Below are positions 7,486 to 16,037 of a stretch of DNA of 64,000 bases, one piece after another. Source of the stretch: Rhodococcus aetherivorans (GTDB lineage: Bacteria; Actinomycetota; Actinomycetes; Mycobacteriales; Mycobacteriaceae). The stretch spans positions 49,136-113,135 of the forward strand of contig NZ_JAALEG010000010.1 of NCBI RefSeq assembly GCF_011058165.1, given 5' to 3'. The notes beneath the pieces are model-generated. The model did no database searches. It was not told where the DNA came from and saw nothing but the letters and a program-made list of their open reading frames with translations. Position numbers and translations under genes: made by a program. Position 1 is the first letter of the stretch, and each line of letters starts with the position of its first letter.

Positions 7486-8811
7486 TTACGCTGCGGCGGA
7501 CACAGGCTCCGCGTCGCTGCGGCGGTGGAATCCGCGCACGTCGTAGATCCGGGTCACCACCCCACCCAGCACGAGGCCGATGCCGAGTCCGAGGAGTGTC
7601 ATCAGGGCGCCCCGGGTCAGACCCGCCGGCCCGCTGCCGTCGAAGTACAGGATGGCCCGGGTCGCGATGTACACCTGGTGCATCGGTTCGAACGTCGACA
7701 GCCACGAGTACAACGGCGGCATGGCCTCGAGTGGCACGGTGCCTCCCGACGACGGCAGGCCCAGGATGATGAAGATCAACAGGTTCACCAGCAGTCCGGC
7801 GGAACCGAACACGGCCATCACCGAGATCGAGGTGACACCCACGGCGGTGATCGCGAGGGCGCCGTACTCCCACAGCAGCAGGGCGCGGGTCACGGGCATG
7901 CCGAGCAGGGTGGCGATCCAGAGGTAGAGCGCGGAGACGATCAGTGCCAGGATCACCATGATCGCCCACTTCACGAGCAGGACCCGGAACCGCGACAGGT
8001 GCGCCGTCTTCCGGTCGACGTACCAGGGCCCGTACTCGGTGGGGACGAAGCCGAGGGCGCTGTCGACGAGCGAGTTGACGATGGTGGCGCCGGTGAAGCC
8101 CGCGAGGATGAGCAGCAGCGTGTAGTAGAACGCGGACAGGCCCAGTCCGGTGCCGTCGGGCAGGGGCTTGTGCTCGACGAAGCGGATGTCGATCGGATCC
8201 GCCAGCACCAAGCGGCTTCCGCCGGACAACTGCAGATCCGGGGCACTGGTGGCGAGGGTACCGGTGACCGTGGTGGTGAGTTGCTCCCCGACGGTCGTGT
8301 TCACGGTGGTCAGGGCGCGGTCGGCGATCGACTCGACGATGCCCTTGCCGAAGGTGCCGGTGCGCGGGTTGGTGTAGACGGTGATGATCGGCTTCTCGAT
8401 GTCGCCGGGGATCACGCTGCCCTGCGCAAGAATCGACGTGCGTTTGGTGAAGTCGCTCGGAATCACGATCGCCCCGTAGAGCCGGCCCGAATCGAGTCCC
8501 GAGGTCGCCGCGGAGATCCCGACCTGTTGCAGATCGATCTCCTCCGGATCGACCCCGTCGGCGATGGCGGCGGTGATCTCGGCGCCGAGGTTGCGCTGCT
8601 GATCCGAACCGGGGAGCACGTCGCCGACATCCTGGTTCACGATCGCGACCGGGAACTTGTGCAGATTGTCGGCCGGATTGATCATGCTGCCGATGTAGAG
8701 GGCCGCCAGGGCCGCCATCACGGCGGTCACCACGACGACCGGCGCCAGCCAGAAGCGGGGGCTGCGCAGTGTGCCGGCGTGGGGGTCGGCGCTGATCTCC
8801 GTCGAACTCAT
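7486..8811 (-). CDS. ABC-2/Pip (YhgE)-type integral membrane protein
   Basis: A 441-residue membrane protein. One N-terminal transmembrane segment (APVVVVTAVMAALAALYIGS) is followed by a large soluble part of about 190 residues, starting near FPVAIVNQD. A block of about five membrane segments fills the C-terminal half. This matches the ABC-2 permease-like/YhgE-Pip and DUF3533 group, seen in export systems and phage-infection proteins. ATG 8811 has GGAAGG just upstream. No ATPase gene is adjacent, so partner and cargo are unknown. A hairpin follows the stop, and inverted repeats occupy the promoter region. Confidence 0.7.
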   Translation of the reverse strand: MSSTEISADPHAGTLRSPRFWLAPVVVVTAVMAALAALYIGSMINPADNLHKFPVAIVNQDVGDVLPGSDQQRNLGAEITAAIADGVDPEEIDLQQVGISAATSGLDSGRLYGAIVIPSDFTKRTSILAQGSVIPGDIEKPIITVYTNPRTGTFGKGIVESIADRALTTVNTTVGEQLTTTVTGTLATSAPDLQLSGGSRLVLADPIDIRFVEHKPLPDGTGLGLSAFYYTLLLILAGFTGATIVNSLVDSALGFVPTEYGPWYVDRKTAHLSRFRVLLVKWAIMVILALIVSALYLWIATLLGMPVTRALLLWEYGALAITAVGVTSISVMAVFGSAGLLVNLLIFIILGLPSSGGTVPLEAMPPLYSWLSTFEPMHQVYIATRAILYFDGSGPAGLTRGALMTLLGLGIGLVLGGVVTRIYDVRGFHRRSDAEPVSAAA

Positions 8812-8991
8812 TCCGGGCCTTCCATGGTGCGTGCAGTCGGGTAGTGCGGGTGGCCGGTCGGAACGGGCCGGCCACTCAATTGTGCACGCCCGTGAGCAGA
8901 TAAGCGTCCTACTCGGCCCACTCGTGGCAGGAGACACGTCCCCGCCTCTCGCGCGAGATGGCTCACTCATGGGCACGCTGGGGGCCGAGTG

Positions 8992-9040
8992 AGCGAATGT
9001 ATCGTGCTGTCGGTCTGATCGAGTGAGCGATACATTCGCT
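8992..9040. repeat. 13-bp inverted repeat upstream of the membrane protein gene
   Basis: AGCGAATGTATCG (8992-9004) is repeated in perfect inverted form at 9028-9040 with a 23-nt spacer. GAGTGAGCGA also occurs twice in direct orientation (8987 and 9021), and GCTCACT at 8961-8967 pairs with AGTGAGC at 8988-8994. The cluster could be a regulator site for the divergent membrane protein gene, or the edge of an old rearrangement, because recognisable transporter homology begins inside the right arm. Confidence 0.5.
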
Positions 9041-9220
9041 GTTCATCCCGCAGGGCGCGCCGTCATCGGTAAGAACGCCACCGCCGACGATGTCACCATC
9101 GGCCTGTATTTCCCGATCGGGTGCCTGCTCGTGGCAGGAGTGATGCTGGCGCTGGTGAAGCTGCCGCGGGTTGCGGCGCCGGTGGACACCACGAAACTGG
9201 TCAGGCCCACAAACGTCTGA
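9023..9220 (+). pseudogene. C-terminal remnant of an MFS drug transporter
   Basis: A 65-residue frame with one hydrophobic segment, VTIGLYFPIGCLLVAGVMLA, and a short hydrophilic tail. It resembles the last transmembrane helix and tail of 14-helix EmrB/QacA-type exporters. The rest of the transporter is absent upstream, where the 13-bp inverted repeat lies instead. I read it as a truncated gene remnant; a functional small membrane peptide is less likely. A hairpin terminator at 9235-9266 remains at its end. Confidence 0.5.
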
Positions 9221-9234
9221 GCCCGAGGCTTGAC

Positions 9235-9266
9235 GCAGCCCTTCGACCTCATGGTCGGAGGGCTGC
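9235..9266 (+). terminator. Hairpin terminator after the MFS remnant
   Basis: GCAGCCCTTCGACC and GGTCGGAGGGCTGC form a 14-bp stem with one G:T pair and a 4-nt loop. It sits 15 bases after the remnant's stop codon and isolates the downstream operon from upstream transcription. Confidence 0.65.
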
Positions 9267-9354
9267 GCGGCGTCAGGAGTGCCTCTTGCCGCCTCGACAG
9301 GTCGTCTTCCTGGGGTTATGCAGCACCGGGACGCAGAACTACTATTACCTTCAC

Positions 9355-9377
9355 AAATATTGCCATAGTTGCTATGG
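9355..9377. promoter_or_regulatory. Operator-like site upstream of the acyl-CoA ligase operon
   Basis: AAATATTGCCATAGTT (9355-9370) runs into an inverted repeat, CCATAG-TTG-CTATGG (9363-9377). The 16-mer matches sites at 26808-26823 (14 of 16, reverse strand) and 27734-27749 (14 of 16), and shares AAATATTGC with the palindrome at 24427-24442. It lies about 120 bp before the first gene of the 9.5-22.7 kb operon. Confidence 0.6.
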
Positions 9378-9494
9378 TTCACATCGGGATGGAGAAGTGA
9401 CGTGAAGCACTTCCCTGTTCCTTCGAGGAGGGCGTCGGCCGGAAGCGCAGATGAGGTCGTCGCATCGTGAGCGTGTTCTCAGATAGGTGGTGAA

Positions 9495-10982
9495 ATGGGC
9501 ATCGCAATGGTCCTGGACATGGCGTCGTCGGCCACACCCGATCGGCTCGCAATGGGCCGTCGGTCCGACGGGACGACCTACGGCCGGCTCGACGAACTTG
9601 CGGCCAGAGGAGCCACGCTCCTGGAGGAACTCGGCGCGGGTCACGTCGTCTTCGTGGGCGTGAACGGCCCCGTTCTGCCGGTCCTGATGTTCGCCTCGGC
9701 ACGCGCCGGCATCCCGCTCGCGCCGCTGAACTACCGACTCGGCGCCGACCAGCTACGCGAACTGATCGAGCGGCTCGACCAGCCGATCGTCGTCGCCGAC
9801 GACGTGTACGTCGACAAGCTCTCCGGGCTCTCGCACCGGATCGTCACGCCCTCGCAGTTCCTCGAGCTCGCACGCACGACGGAGCGGGCGACGGGGGATC
9901 GCTCGGCCGATGACGACACGGCGATCGTGCTGTTCACGTCGGGAACGACCTCGGCACCCAAAGGGGTGTTGCTCCGTCACCGACATCTGCTGTCGTATCT
10001 GCTCAATACCGTCGAATTCGGTTCTGCGGGAGAAGAACAGGCGACGCTCGTCAGCACCCCGCCCTATCACATCGCGGGTCTGGGGGCGGTGCTCAGCAAC
10101 ATCTACGCCGGCCGTCGGATGGTGCATTTGCCCGACTTCTCGCCCCAGGCGTGGCTCGATCTCGTCCGAGAGGAGGAGGTATCGAGCGCGATGGTCGTGC
10201 CGACGATGCTCGCGCGCATCGTGGAACATCTCGACGGCGCACCCGCCGACACACCGTCCCTCGCGTCTCTCGCGTACGGCGGAGCCCGCATGCCACAGCC
10301 GGTGCTCGAAAAGGCCCTGACGGCCTTCCCCGACACCGGCTTCGTGAATGCCTACGGTCTCACCGAGACCAGTTCGACGATCGCCGTGCTCGGTCCCGAG
10401 GACCATCGGGCAGCGTTCGCCGACCCTGCCCTCCGCGGTCGGCTTGCTTCTGCGGGACGCATCGTTCCCGGGATGCAGGCCCAGGTCCGGGACGAGGACG
10501 ACGTGACCGTCCTCGCCGAGGGGGAGACGGGGCTGCTCTGGGTTCGCGGCGCACAGGTCAGTGGCGAGTACATGGGCAAGGGTTCGGTGCTCGACGCGCA
10601 CGGCTGGTTCCCCACCCGCGACCGCGCCCGGATCGAGGACGGCTTCCTCTACATCGGCGGCCGCGCCGACGACACCATCATTCGGGGCGGTGAGAACATC
10701 GCACCGGCCGAGATCGAGGACGTCCTTGTGCATCACGGCCAGGTCCGTGAGGCGGCCGTGATCGGTGTGCCGGACGACGAGTGGGGCGAGCGGATCTGCG
10801 CGGTGATCGTGCCGAACAGCGAGGTTCACGACGATGCACAGTCGTTCCGGGCCTGGTGCCGTGAGCGGCTGCGCGGCTCCCGCACACCGGACGACGTCGT
10901 GTTCGTCGACGAGCTGCCGCGGACGCCGACCGGCAAGCTCGTGCGGCGCGACCTCGTCGACCGGATCTGCGCCGTCGCCTGA
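9495..10982 (+). CDS. AMP-dependent acyl-CoA synthetase/ligase
   Basis: A 495-residue class I adenylate-forming enzyme that activates a carboxylic acid to its CoA thioester through an acyl-AMP. It shows the ATP-binding loop LFTSGTTSAPKG, the A5 motif YGLTETSS and the hinge region RADDTIIRGGENIAPAEIED. The catalytic lysine is in RTPTGKLVRR near the C-terminus. ATG 9495 is preceded by AGGTGG. It is the first gene of a same-strand run to 22.7 kb behind an operator-like site, which fits the entry step of the island's pathway. The acid substrate cannot be told from sequence. Confidence 0.9.
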   Translation: MGIAMVLDMASSATPDRLAMGRRSDGTTYGRLDELAARGATLLEELGAGHVVFVGVNGPVLPVLMFASARAGIPLAPLNYRLGADQLRELIERLDQPIVVADDVYVDKLSGLSHRIVTPSQFLELARTTERATGDRSADDDTAIVLFTSGTTSAPKGVLLRHRHLLSYLLNTVEFGSAGEEQATLVSTPPYHIAGLGAVLSNIYAGRRMVHLPDFSPQAWLDLVREEEVSSAMVVPTMLARIVEHLDGAPADTPSLASLAYGGARMPQPVLEKALTAFPDTGFVNAYGLTETSSTIAVLGPEDHRAAFADPALRGRLASAGRIVPGMQAQVRDEDDVTVLAEGETGLLWVRGAQVSGEYMGKGSVLDAHGWFPTRDRARIEDGFLYIGGRADDTIIRGGENIAPAEIEDVLVHHGQVREAAVIGVPDDEWGERICAVIVPNSEVHDDAQSFRAWCRERLRGSRTPDDVVFVDELPRTPTGKLVRRDLVDRICAVA

Positions 10983-11060
10983 CCGCCACTTCCGGGTACC
11001 GCCCCGGGCGCTCATCAGCTCTTTCGCAGTTCCCGATCCGACATGGAGGACGAGACCGAC

Positions 11061-12113
11061 GTGAACCTCACCGGCACAGCAGATCCGACTCAGCAGGCGT
11101 GGGTGCTGCGCGCCCGGCCGAGCGGCCGGCCACGCGACACCGACGTCGAACTCGTGGCGACGACGATCGGCGCTCCCGGAGCCGGCGAGGTCCGCGTCGC
11201 GAACCTGGTGATGTCGGTCGAGCCGTACATGCGGGGGCGCATGGGCGGCGAGGCCACCTACGCGGAGCCCTACGAGATCGGCGAGCCGATGCTCGCCCCG
11301 ACCGTCGGGCGCGTCACCGAATCCTTCGACAGCGCCGTCCCCGTCGGTGCTCTCGTCCTGCACGACCACGGCTGGCGGGAGCATTCGCTGGTCCCGGCAT
11401 CCGAGTGCCGTGTCCTGCGGCACGACGACCTCCCGCCCGCCATGCATTTGGGACTGTTGGGGACTCCCGGCATGACGGCATGGGTCGGCGTCGAGCGGAT
11501 CGCTCGCGTCGTGGCCGGCGATGTCGTGTTCGTGTCGTCCGCCGCCGGAGCGGTCGGCTCGACGGTTGTCCAGCTCGCGAAACTGCGCGGTGCCACGGTG
11601 ATCGCGAGTGCCGGGTCGCCCGAGAAGGTCGCGCTCACGCGGAGCCTGGGAGCCGACGCCGCGTTCGACTACCACGACGGCCCGATCAAGGACCTTCTGC
11701 GCCGTGCGATGACCGAACTCGGTGTCACGGGCGTGGACGTGTACTTCGACAACGTCGGCGGAGAACATCTCGAGGCCGCAATCCGGGTGATCAACGATCA
11801 CGCCCGCATCGCGCTGTGCGGAATGATCAGCATCTACAACGCGGCCGCGCCGCAACCCGGCCCTAGCAATCTCCTCAAGCTGATCTGGCGGCGCGCGCGC
11901 ATGGAGGGTTTCCTGCTCGGCGACCACCTCGATGCCCGCGACGAATTCGAGTCGGAAATGGCCGGTCTCGTCCGCTCGGATCGGATTCGCTCGGTGCACA
12001 CCGAGTTCACCGGTGGCGTCGCGGGCGCGTGGGACGCATTCCTCGGCATGCTCGACGGTACCGCCACCGGGAAGGCCGTGGTCCCGCTTGCCGCGGACAC
12101 CGCCGGCGGCTGA
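11061..12113 (+). CDS. Zinc-independent MDR oxidoreductase (NADP-dependent alkenal/one reductase type)
   Basis: A 350-residue medium-chain reductase of the leukotriene B4 dehydrogenase/prostaglandin reductase (PTGR, CurA) group. It has an N-terminal GroES-like domain with VEPYMRGRM and a Rossmann segment SSAAGAVGSTVVQLAKLRGA, then VDVYFDNVGGEHLE. No zinc ligands are seen. Such enzymes reduce double bonds conjugated to a carbonyl using NADPH. GTG 11061 is chosen because GGAGG lies 11 bases upstream; an ATG at 11043 is an alternative that would overlap the ribosome site. In the island it may saturate an unsaturated ketone or enoyl intermediate. Confidence 0.85.
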   Translation: MNLTGTADPTQQAWVLRARPSGRPRDTDVELVATTIGAPGAGEVRVANLVMSVEPYMRGRMGGEATYAEPYEIGEPMLAPTVGRVTESFDSAVPVGALVLHDHGWREHSLVPASECRVLRHDDLPPAMHLGLLGTPGMTAWVGVERIARVVAGDVVFVSSAAGAVGSTVVQLAKLRGATVIASAGSPEKVALTRSLGADAAFDYHDGPIKDLLRRAMTELGVTGVDVYFDNVGGEHLEAAIRVINDHARIALCGMISIYNAAAPQPGPSNLLKLIWRRARMEGFLLGDHLDARDEFESEMAGLVRSDRIRSVHTEFTGGVAGAWDAFLGMLDGTATGKAVVPLAADTAGG

Positions 12114-12238
12114 CCGAACCGAACCCGAAAGCACACCTCGATCGGCACCGCTGCTGCGGTACCGGCCTCGAACCTACCGAAAATCCGGCACAGCACCCGA
12201 AGTACACGGTGCGGCCCCATACCCGAAGGAGTCACACG

Positions 12239-13003
12239 ATGACCGACCAGGCGCTGCCGTTGGAAGGAAAGGTCGCCCTCGTCACGGGCGGGAGCCGCGG
12301 CCTCGGCCGGGAGATGACCCTCGCGTTCGCCCGTGCCGGTGCTGACACCGTGATTGTCAGCCGCAAGGTCGAAAGCTGCGAGAAACTGGCCGCGGAGGTC
12401 GCCGAGACCACCGGTCGCCGGGCCCTTCCGCTGGCCTTCCATGTCGGTGACTGGGACGCTCACCAACCGCTCGTCGAACGTGTCTACGAGGAATTCGGCC
12501 GCATCGACGTCCTCGTCAACAACGCGGGTATGGCCCCGCTGTACCCGAGCCTTGACCAGGTTTCGGAAGCCTTGTTCGACAAGGTCATCGACGTCAACCT
12601 CAAAGGCACCTTCCGCCTCACCGCACTGATCGCGCCGCGGATGGCCGCCGGTGCAGGCGGTTCGATCATCAACATCAGCTCGATCGCGGCCGAACGCCCG
12701 ACGCCGAACGACCTGCCGTACGCCGCGGCAAAGGCGGGACTGAACGCCCTCACCAAGGGCTTCGCGCAGGCGTACGGGCCAACGGTGCGCGTCAACACGG
12801 TCATGGCCGGTGCGTTTCTCACCGACATCAGCAAGGCATGGGACATGGACTACGCCAACGAGATCTTCGAGGCCCTGCCGCTGCAGCGAGCAGGGAATCC
12901 GGACGAGATCGTCGGTGCCGCCTTGTACCTGGCCGGCCCTGGGTCCACCTACACCACCGGCGCGATCATCCCGGTCGACGGTGGTCGGACGTCGACCGCC
13001 TGA
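12239..13003 (+). CDS. Short-chain dehydrogenase/reductase (SDR)
   Basis: A 254-residue classical SDR. The cofactor motif TGGSRGLGREM follows LEGKVALV, then VLVNNAGMAPL, the catalytic Ser in INISSIAAE and the YAAAK tetrad (Tyr and Lys). The C-terminus ends in the usual VDGGRTSTA. ATG 12239 follows GAAGGAG by a short spacer. It probably interconverts an alcohol and a ketone, for example 3-hydroxyacyl-CoA and 3-oxoacyl-CoA in the island. The specific substrate is unknown. Confidence 0.88.
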   Translation: MTDQALPLEGKVALVTGGSRGLGREMTLAFARAGADTVIVSRKVESCEKLAAEVAETTGRRALPLAFHVGDWDAHQPLVERVYEEFGRIDVLVNNAGMAPLYPSLDQVSEALFDKVIDVNLKGTFRLTALIAPRMAAGAGGSIINISSIAAERPTPNDLPYAAAKAGLNALTKGFAQAYGPTVRVNTVMAGAFLTDISKAWDMDYANEIFEALPLQRAGNPDEIVGAALYLAGPGSTYTTGAIIPVDGGRTSTA

Positions 13004-13097
13004 TCGGGCGAACCCGTGATCGCGAACCCGTGATCGCCGGAACGCGGTGATCCCCTTTACGTCGGCCGTGCCGACCGTTCGACAGGAGTCGTCCCAC

Positions 13098-14216
13098 ATG
13101 CGTATTCCCTCCCGGCGCTCGCACGCTGACCGCACCGTCCGTCGCCGGTTCTCTCTCACCCGACCCACCGCCGTGATCGCCGTCGCCGTCGTGTCCACGC
13201 TGCTCGCCGCGTGCGGCGGGGGCGGTGACGATCGCATCACCTCCGAGGCCGTCGGAGCGACCGGACCCGCCGGGGACGAGTCGTGGCAGAAGATCGTCGG
13301 GGCCGCCGAGGCGGAAGGTGAGGTAACTATCTACTCCTCGAACGCGGCCGATGCCCTCGCCGAACTCGGCCGCCGCTTCGAGGCGGACTACGGGATCCGC
13401 GTGAACGTCGTCCGCGACGTCGATGCGAACATCCACCAGAAGGTCGGCGCGGAGGCGGACACCGGCAACCAGGTCGCCGACATCGTCACCCAGGCCACTT
13501 CACCCTGGGTCGTCGAGCTCGCGGCCGCCGGTGGGATCGCCGAGCCGATCGGTCCGGCCTTCACCGACCCGTCCTCCGAATACGACACCGACACGTTGCT
13601 GCGCGGGTCCGGCGACTTCGTCACCGGCGCCTCCGTGCTGACCTTCGGCTGGAACACCGACCGGTACCCCGCGGGACTGGAAAGCTATGAGGACCTGCTC
13701 GACCCGGCGCTTGCCGACGGCAAGATCGGTATCGTGCTGCCGACGTCGACCGCGCACGTCGACTTCTACGGCAGCTACCTCGAGCAGGTCGGTGGTGAGG
13801 GCTTCGTCGAAAGGCTCGCCGCGCAGAAGCCGCGGATCTACCCGGGCGCGCTGCCGGTCGCGCAGGCCCTCGCCTCCGGTGAGATCGCCGCGACGGTGTT
13901 CGCCCAGGACCAGACGGTGGAGAAAAAGAACGGCGCACCGGTCGACAGCGGGTTCGACAAGCTCGTGTGGGGGGCCCCGATGTACACGTCGATTCTGGCG
14001 AAAGCTCCGCACCCCAACGCTGCTCAGCTCCTGGCCAACTACATGGTTACCCCGGCCGGGCAGGAGGCGCTCTCGTTCCGCAACGCGGCCGTGCTGCCGA
14101 ACGTCTCGTCGGCCGTGACGACGATCGACACGGTGGCGCCGCAGGACCTGAGCGCGATGACGCCCGAGGCGCTGGAGGCCCTGAAGGTCCGGTTCGGCCA
14201 GCTGTTCAACCAGTGA
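13098..14216 (+). CDS. ABC-transporter substrate-binding lipoprotein (Fe3+/polyamine-type fold)
   Basis: A 372-residue exported lipoprotein. A basic N-terminus and hydrophobic segment lead to the lipobox LLAAC, giving acylation at the Cys. The mature part resembles type-II periplasmic binding proteins of the FbpA/AfuA class (GEVTIYSSNAADALAELGRRF, VLTFGWNTDRYPAG, KAPHPNAAQLLANYM). No ATPase or permease gene is adjacent; the only such pair in the island is at 35.5-38.4 kb beside a paralogue (32898-33959). It therefore probably shares that transporter. Since the setting is catabolic, the ligand is likelier an organic acid than iron, which is inference. Confidence 0.85.
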   Translation: MRIPSRRSHADRTVRRRFSLTRPTAVIAVAVVSTLLAACGGGGDDRITSEAVGATGPAGDESWQKIVGAAEAEGEVTIYSSNAADALAELGRRFEADYGIRVNVVRDVDANIHQKVGAEADTGNQVADIVTQATSPWVVELAAAGGIAEPIGPAFTDPSSEYDTDTLLRGSGDFVTGASVLTFGWNTDRYPAGLESYEDLLDPALADGKIGIVLPTSTAHVDFYGSYLEQVGGEGFVERLAAQKPRIYPGALPVAQALASGEIAATVFAQDQTVEKKNGAPVDSGFDKLVWGAPMYTSILAKAPHPNAAQLLANYMVTPAGQEALSFRNAAVLPNVSSAVTTIDTVAPQDLSAMTPEALEALKVRFGQLFNQ

Positions 14217-14300
14217 TCCCTGCCGGCAGTGACTTCCGTTCACCGAGCGCTCTCGAGCGGGTCTCGACAACCAGTGGTATTCCGAGAAGGAGACGGATCG

Positions 14301-15128
14301 ATGGGAAGAGTTGAAGGCAAGGTTGCGCTCGTCACGGGCGCAGCCCGCGGACAGGGCCGGTCGCATGCGCTGCGGCTCGCTCAGGAGGGCGCGGATGTCG
14401 TCGTCCTCGACGCATGCACCGAGATCGACTCGGTGCCTTACCCACTCCCGACCGAGGTGGAACTGAAGGAGACCGAGGCGCTGGTCGCCGCGACCGGGCG
14501 GCGCGTACTGGCACGCACCGCCGATGTGCGCAGCCAGGAGCAGCTCGACGCGGTCGTCGACGAGGCCCTCGCGGAGTTCGGCCACATCGATATCGTCGCC
14601 GCCAACGCCGGCATCGTCGGCTTCCGTCCTACGTGGGAGCTCAGCGACACCGAGTGGCAGGACATGCTCGACGTCAACCTCACCGGCGCCTTCCATACCG
14701 TCAAGGCGGTCGTGCCGGCGATGATCGAGGCCGGCCGGGGTGGTTCGATCGTCATCACGAGCTCGATCCAGGCCATGCTCGGCTCCGCCAACATCGCCCA
14801 CTACAACGCTTCCAAGAGCGGCGTCATGGGCCTGATGCGCACGCTCGCCGCGGAACTCGGCCCGCACGGCATCCGGGTGAACACCGTCAACCCGAGCGCC
14901 GTCGAAACCCCGATGCTGCTGAACGAGGCCACCTTCCGCATCTTCGGCCCGGATCTGGAGAACCCGGGGCCGGACGACCTGTGGGAACGCTCCAAGAACC
15001 GCAATCCGATGGGCGTCGGGTGGCTTTCGGCGGCCCACCTGAGCAACGCGGTGCTGTTCCTGGCTTCCGACGAGGCCCAGTACATCACCGGGGTCGCGCT
15101 CCCCGTCGACATGGGGGTGCGGCTGTGA
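14301..15128 (+). CDS. Mycofactocin-type SDR oxidoreductase
   Basis: A 275-residue SDR with the long insertion after beta-strand 2 that marks the mycofactocin-coupled subfamily (VLDACTEIDSVPYPLPTEVE). The cofactor motif is TGAARGQGRSHALRL, the catalytic Ser is in ITSSIQAML and the active site has YNASK. Members are thought to hold NAD(H) tightly and pass electrons to the peptide-derived cofactor mycofactocin. ATG 14301 has AAGGAG 9-14 bases upstream. The stop overlaps the next SDR start by 4 bases, so two dehydrogenases are co-translated. An alcohol in the degraded compound is the likely substrate. Confidence 0.85.
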   Translation: MGRVEGKVALVTGAARGQGRSHALRLAQEGADVVVLDACTEIDSVPYPLPTEVELKETEALVAATGRRVLARTADVRSQEQLDAVVDEALAEFGHIDIVAANAGIVGFRPTWELSDTEWQDMLDVNLTGAFHTVKAVVPAMIEAGRGGSIVITSSIQAMLGSANIAHYNASKSGVMGLMRTLAAELGPHGIRVNTVNPSAVETPMLLNEATFRIFGPDLENPGPDDLWERSKNRNPMGVGWLSAAHLSNAVLFLASDEAQYITGVALPVDMGVRL

Positions 15129-15937
15129 CGATCACCGAGACCAGCGGAACGACGTCCGCGGACCTGACGCAGCGGCTCGCCGGGCGGCGGGTGTTCCTCA
15201 CCGGTGGCGGCAGCGGAATCGGCGCGGCCGTCGCACACCGCCTCGCCGCCGAGGGCGCGGCCGTCGCGGTCACCGACGCCCGTGAGGACGCGGCCGTGGA
15301 GGTCGCCGATGCGGTGCGCGCGGCCGGCGGCACCGTGATCGGGTCGGTGTGCGACGTCGGCGACGAGGCTTCCGTCGCCGCGGCCGTGGAAGCGGCCGTC
15401 GCCGAGTTCGGTGGATTGGACGGGGTGGTCACGTGCGCGGGCATTTCCGGGACCGCGATGCTGCACGAGATGGACCTGGGCCACTGGGAGCGCATCCTGC
15501 GGGTGAACCTCACCGGCACATTTCTGCCGCTGCGCGCGACGATTCCGCACCTGCTCGACGCGGACGGGGGGTCGATCGTCACCGTCGGATCGGTCGCGTC
15601 GCTGGTGTCCACGAATCTGAACACCCCCGGCTACGACGCGTCGAAGGGGGGCGTCCTGCAGTTGACCCGCTCGGTTGCCATGGGATACGCCGCCCGGGGG
15701 ATCCGGGCCAACTGCCTGTGCCCGGGTCTGGTGAGCACCGGACTGCGCGCGAATTCCGCCGCGCTGCAGGGCCCGGAGCCGGAGGCCACGCGCAGCCGGG
15801 TGGTCGAGAACACGGCGCTGGCGCGGTCCGCGGACCCCGGCGAGATGGCGTCGGTGGTCGCGTTCCTGCTCTCCGACGACGCCTCGTTCATGACCGGAGC
15901 CGCGATTGCCGCGGACGGCGGCTTGACCGCGAACTGA
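15125..15937 (+). CDS. Short-chain dehydrogenase/reductase
   Basis: A 270-residue classical SDR. A 20-residue leader precedes the cofactor motif LTGGGSGIGAAVAHRL. Then come VTCAGISGTA, the catalytic Ser in VGSVASLVS and YDASK, with the usual C-terminal MTGAAIAADGG. GTG 15125 overlaps the previous stop (GTGA), so it is coupled to the mycofactocin-type SDR. Likely a 3-hydroxyacyl-CoA or alcohol dehydrogenase of the island; the substrate is not recognisable. Confidence 0.88.
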   Translation: MTITETSGTTSADLTQRLAGRRVFLTGGGSGIGAAVAHRLAAEGAAVAVTDAREDAAVEVADAVRAAGGTVIGSVCDVGDEASVAAAVEAAVAEFGGLDGVVTCAGISGTAMLHEMDLGHWERILRVNLTGTFLPLRATIPHLLDADGGSIVTVGSVASLVSTNLNTPGYDASKGGVLQLTRSVAMGYAARGIRANCLCPGLVSTGLRANSAALQGPEPEATRSRVVENTALARSADPGEMASVVAFLLSDDASFMTGAAIAADGGLTAN

Positions 15938-16037
15938 CGAGACCGGTGGAATCCGGCCTCGACCTCGAGCATTCCGAAAACGACAGAACCCATCCGCCCG
16001 CCGCTTCCCGGCGAGCGCTACGCAGAGGTGACCGCCT

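Noticed and set aside
13098..14216. Iron(III) binding protein of an iron-uptake system
   Set aside because: The fold suggests it, but it lies among catabolic genes with no iron box; the real iron importer is at 52.5-56.3 kb.
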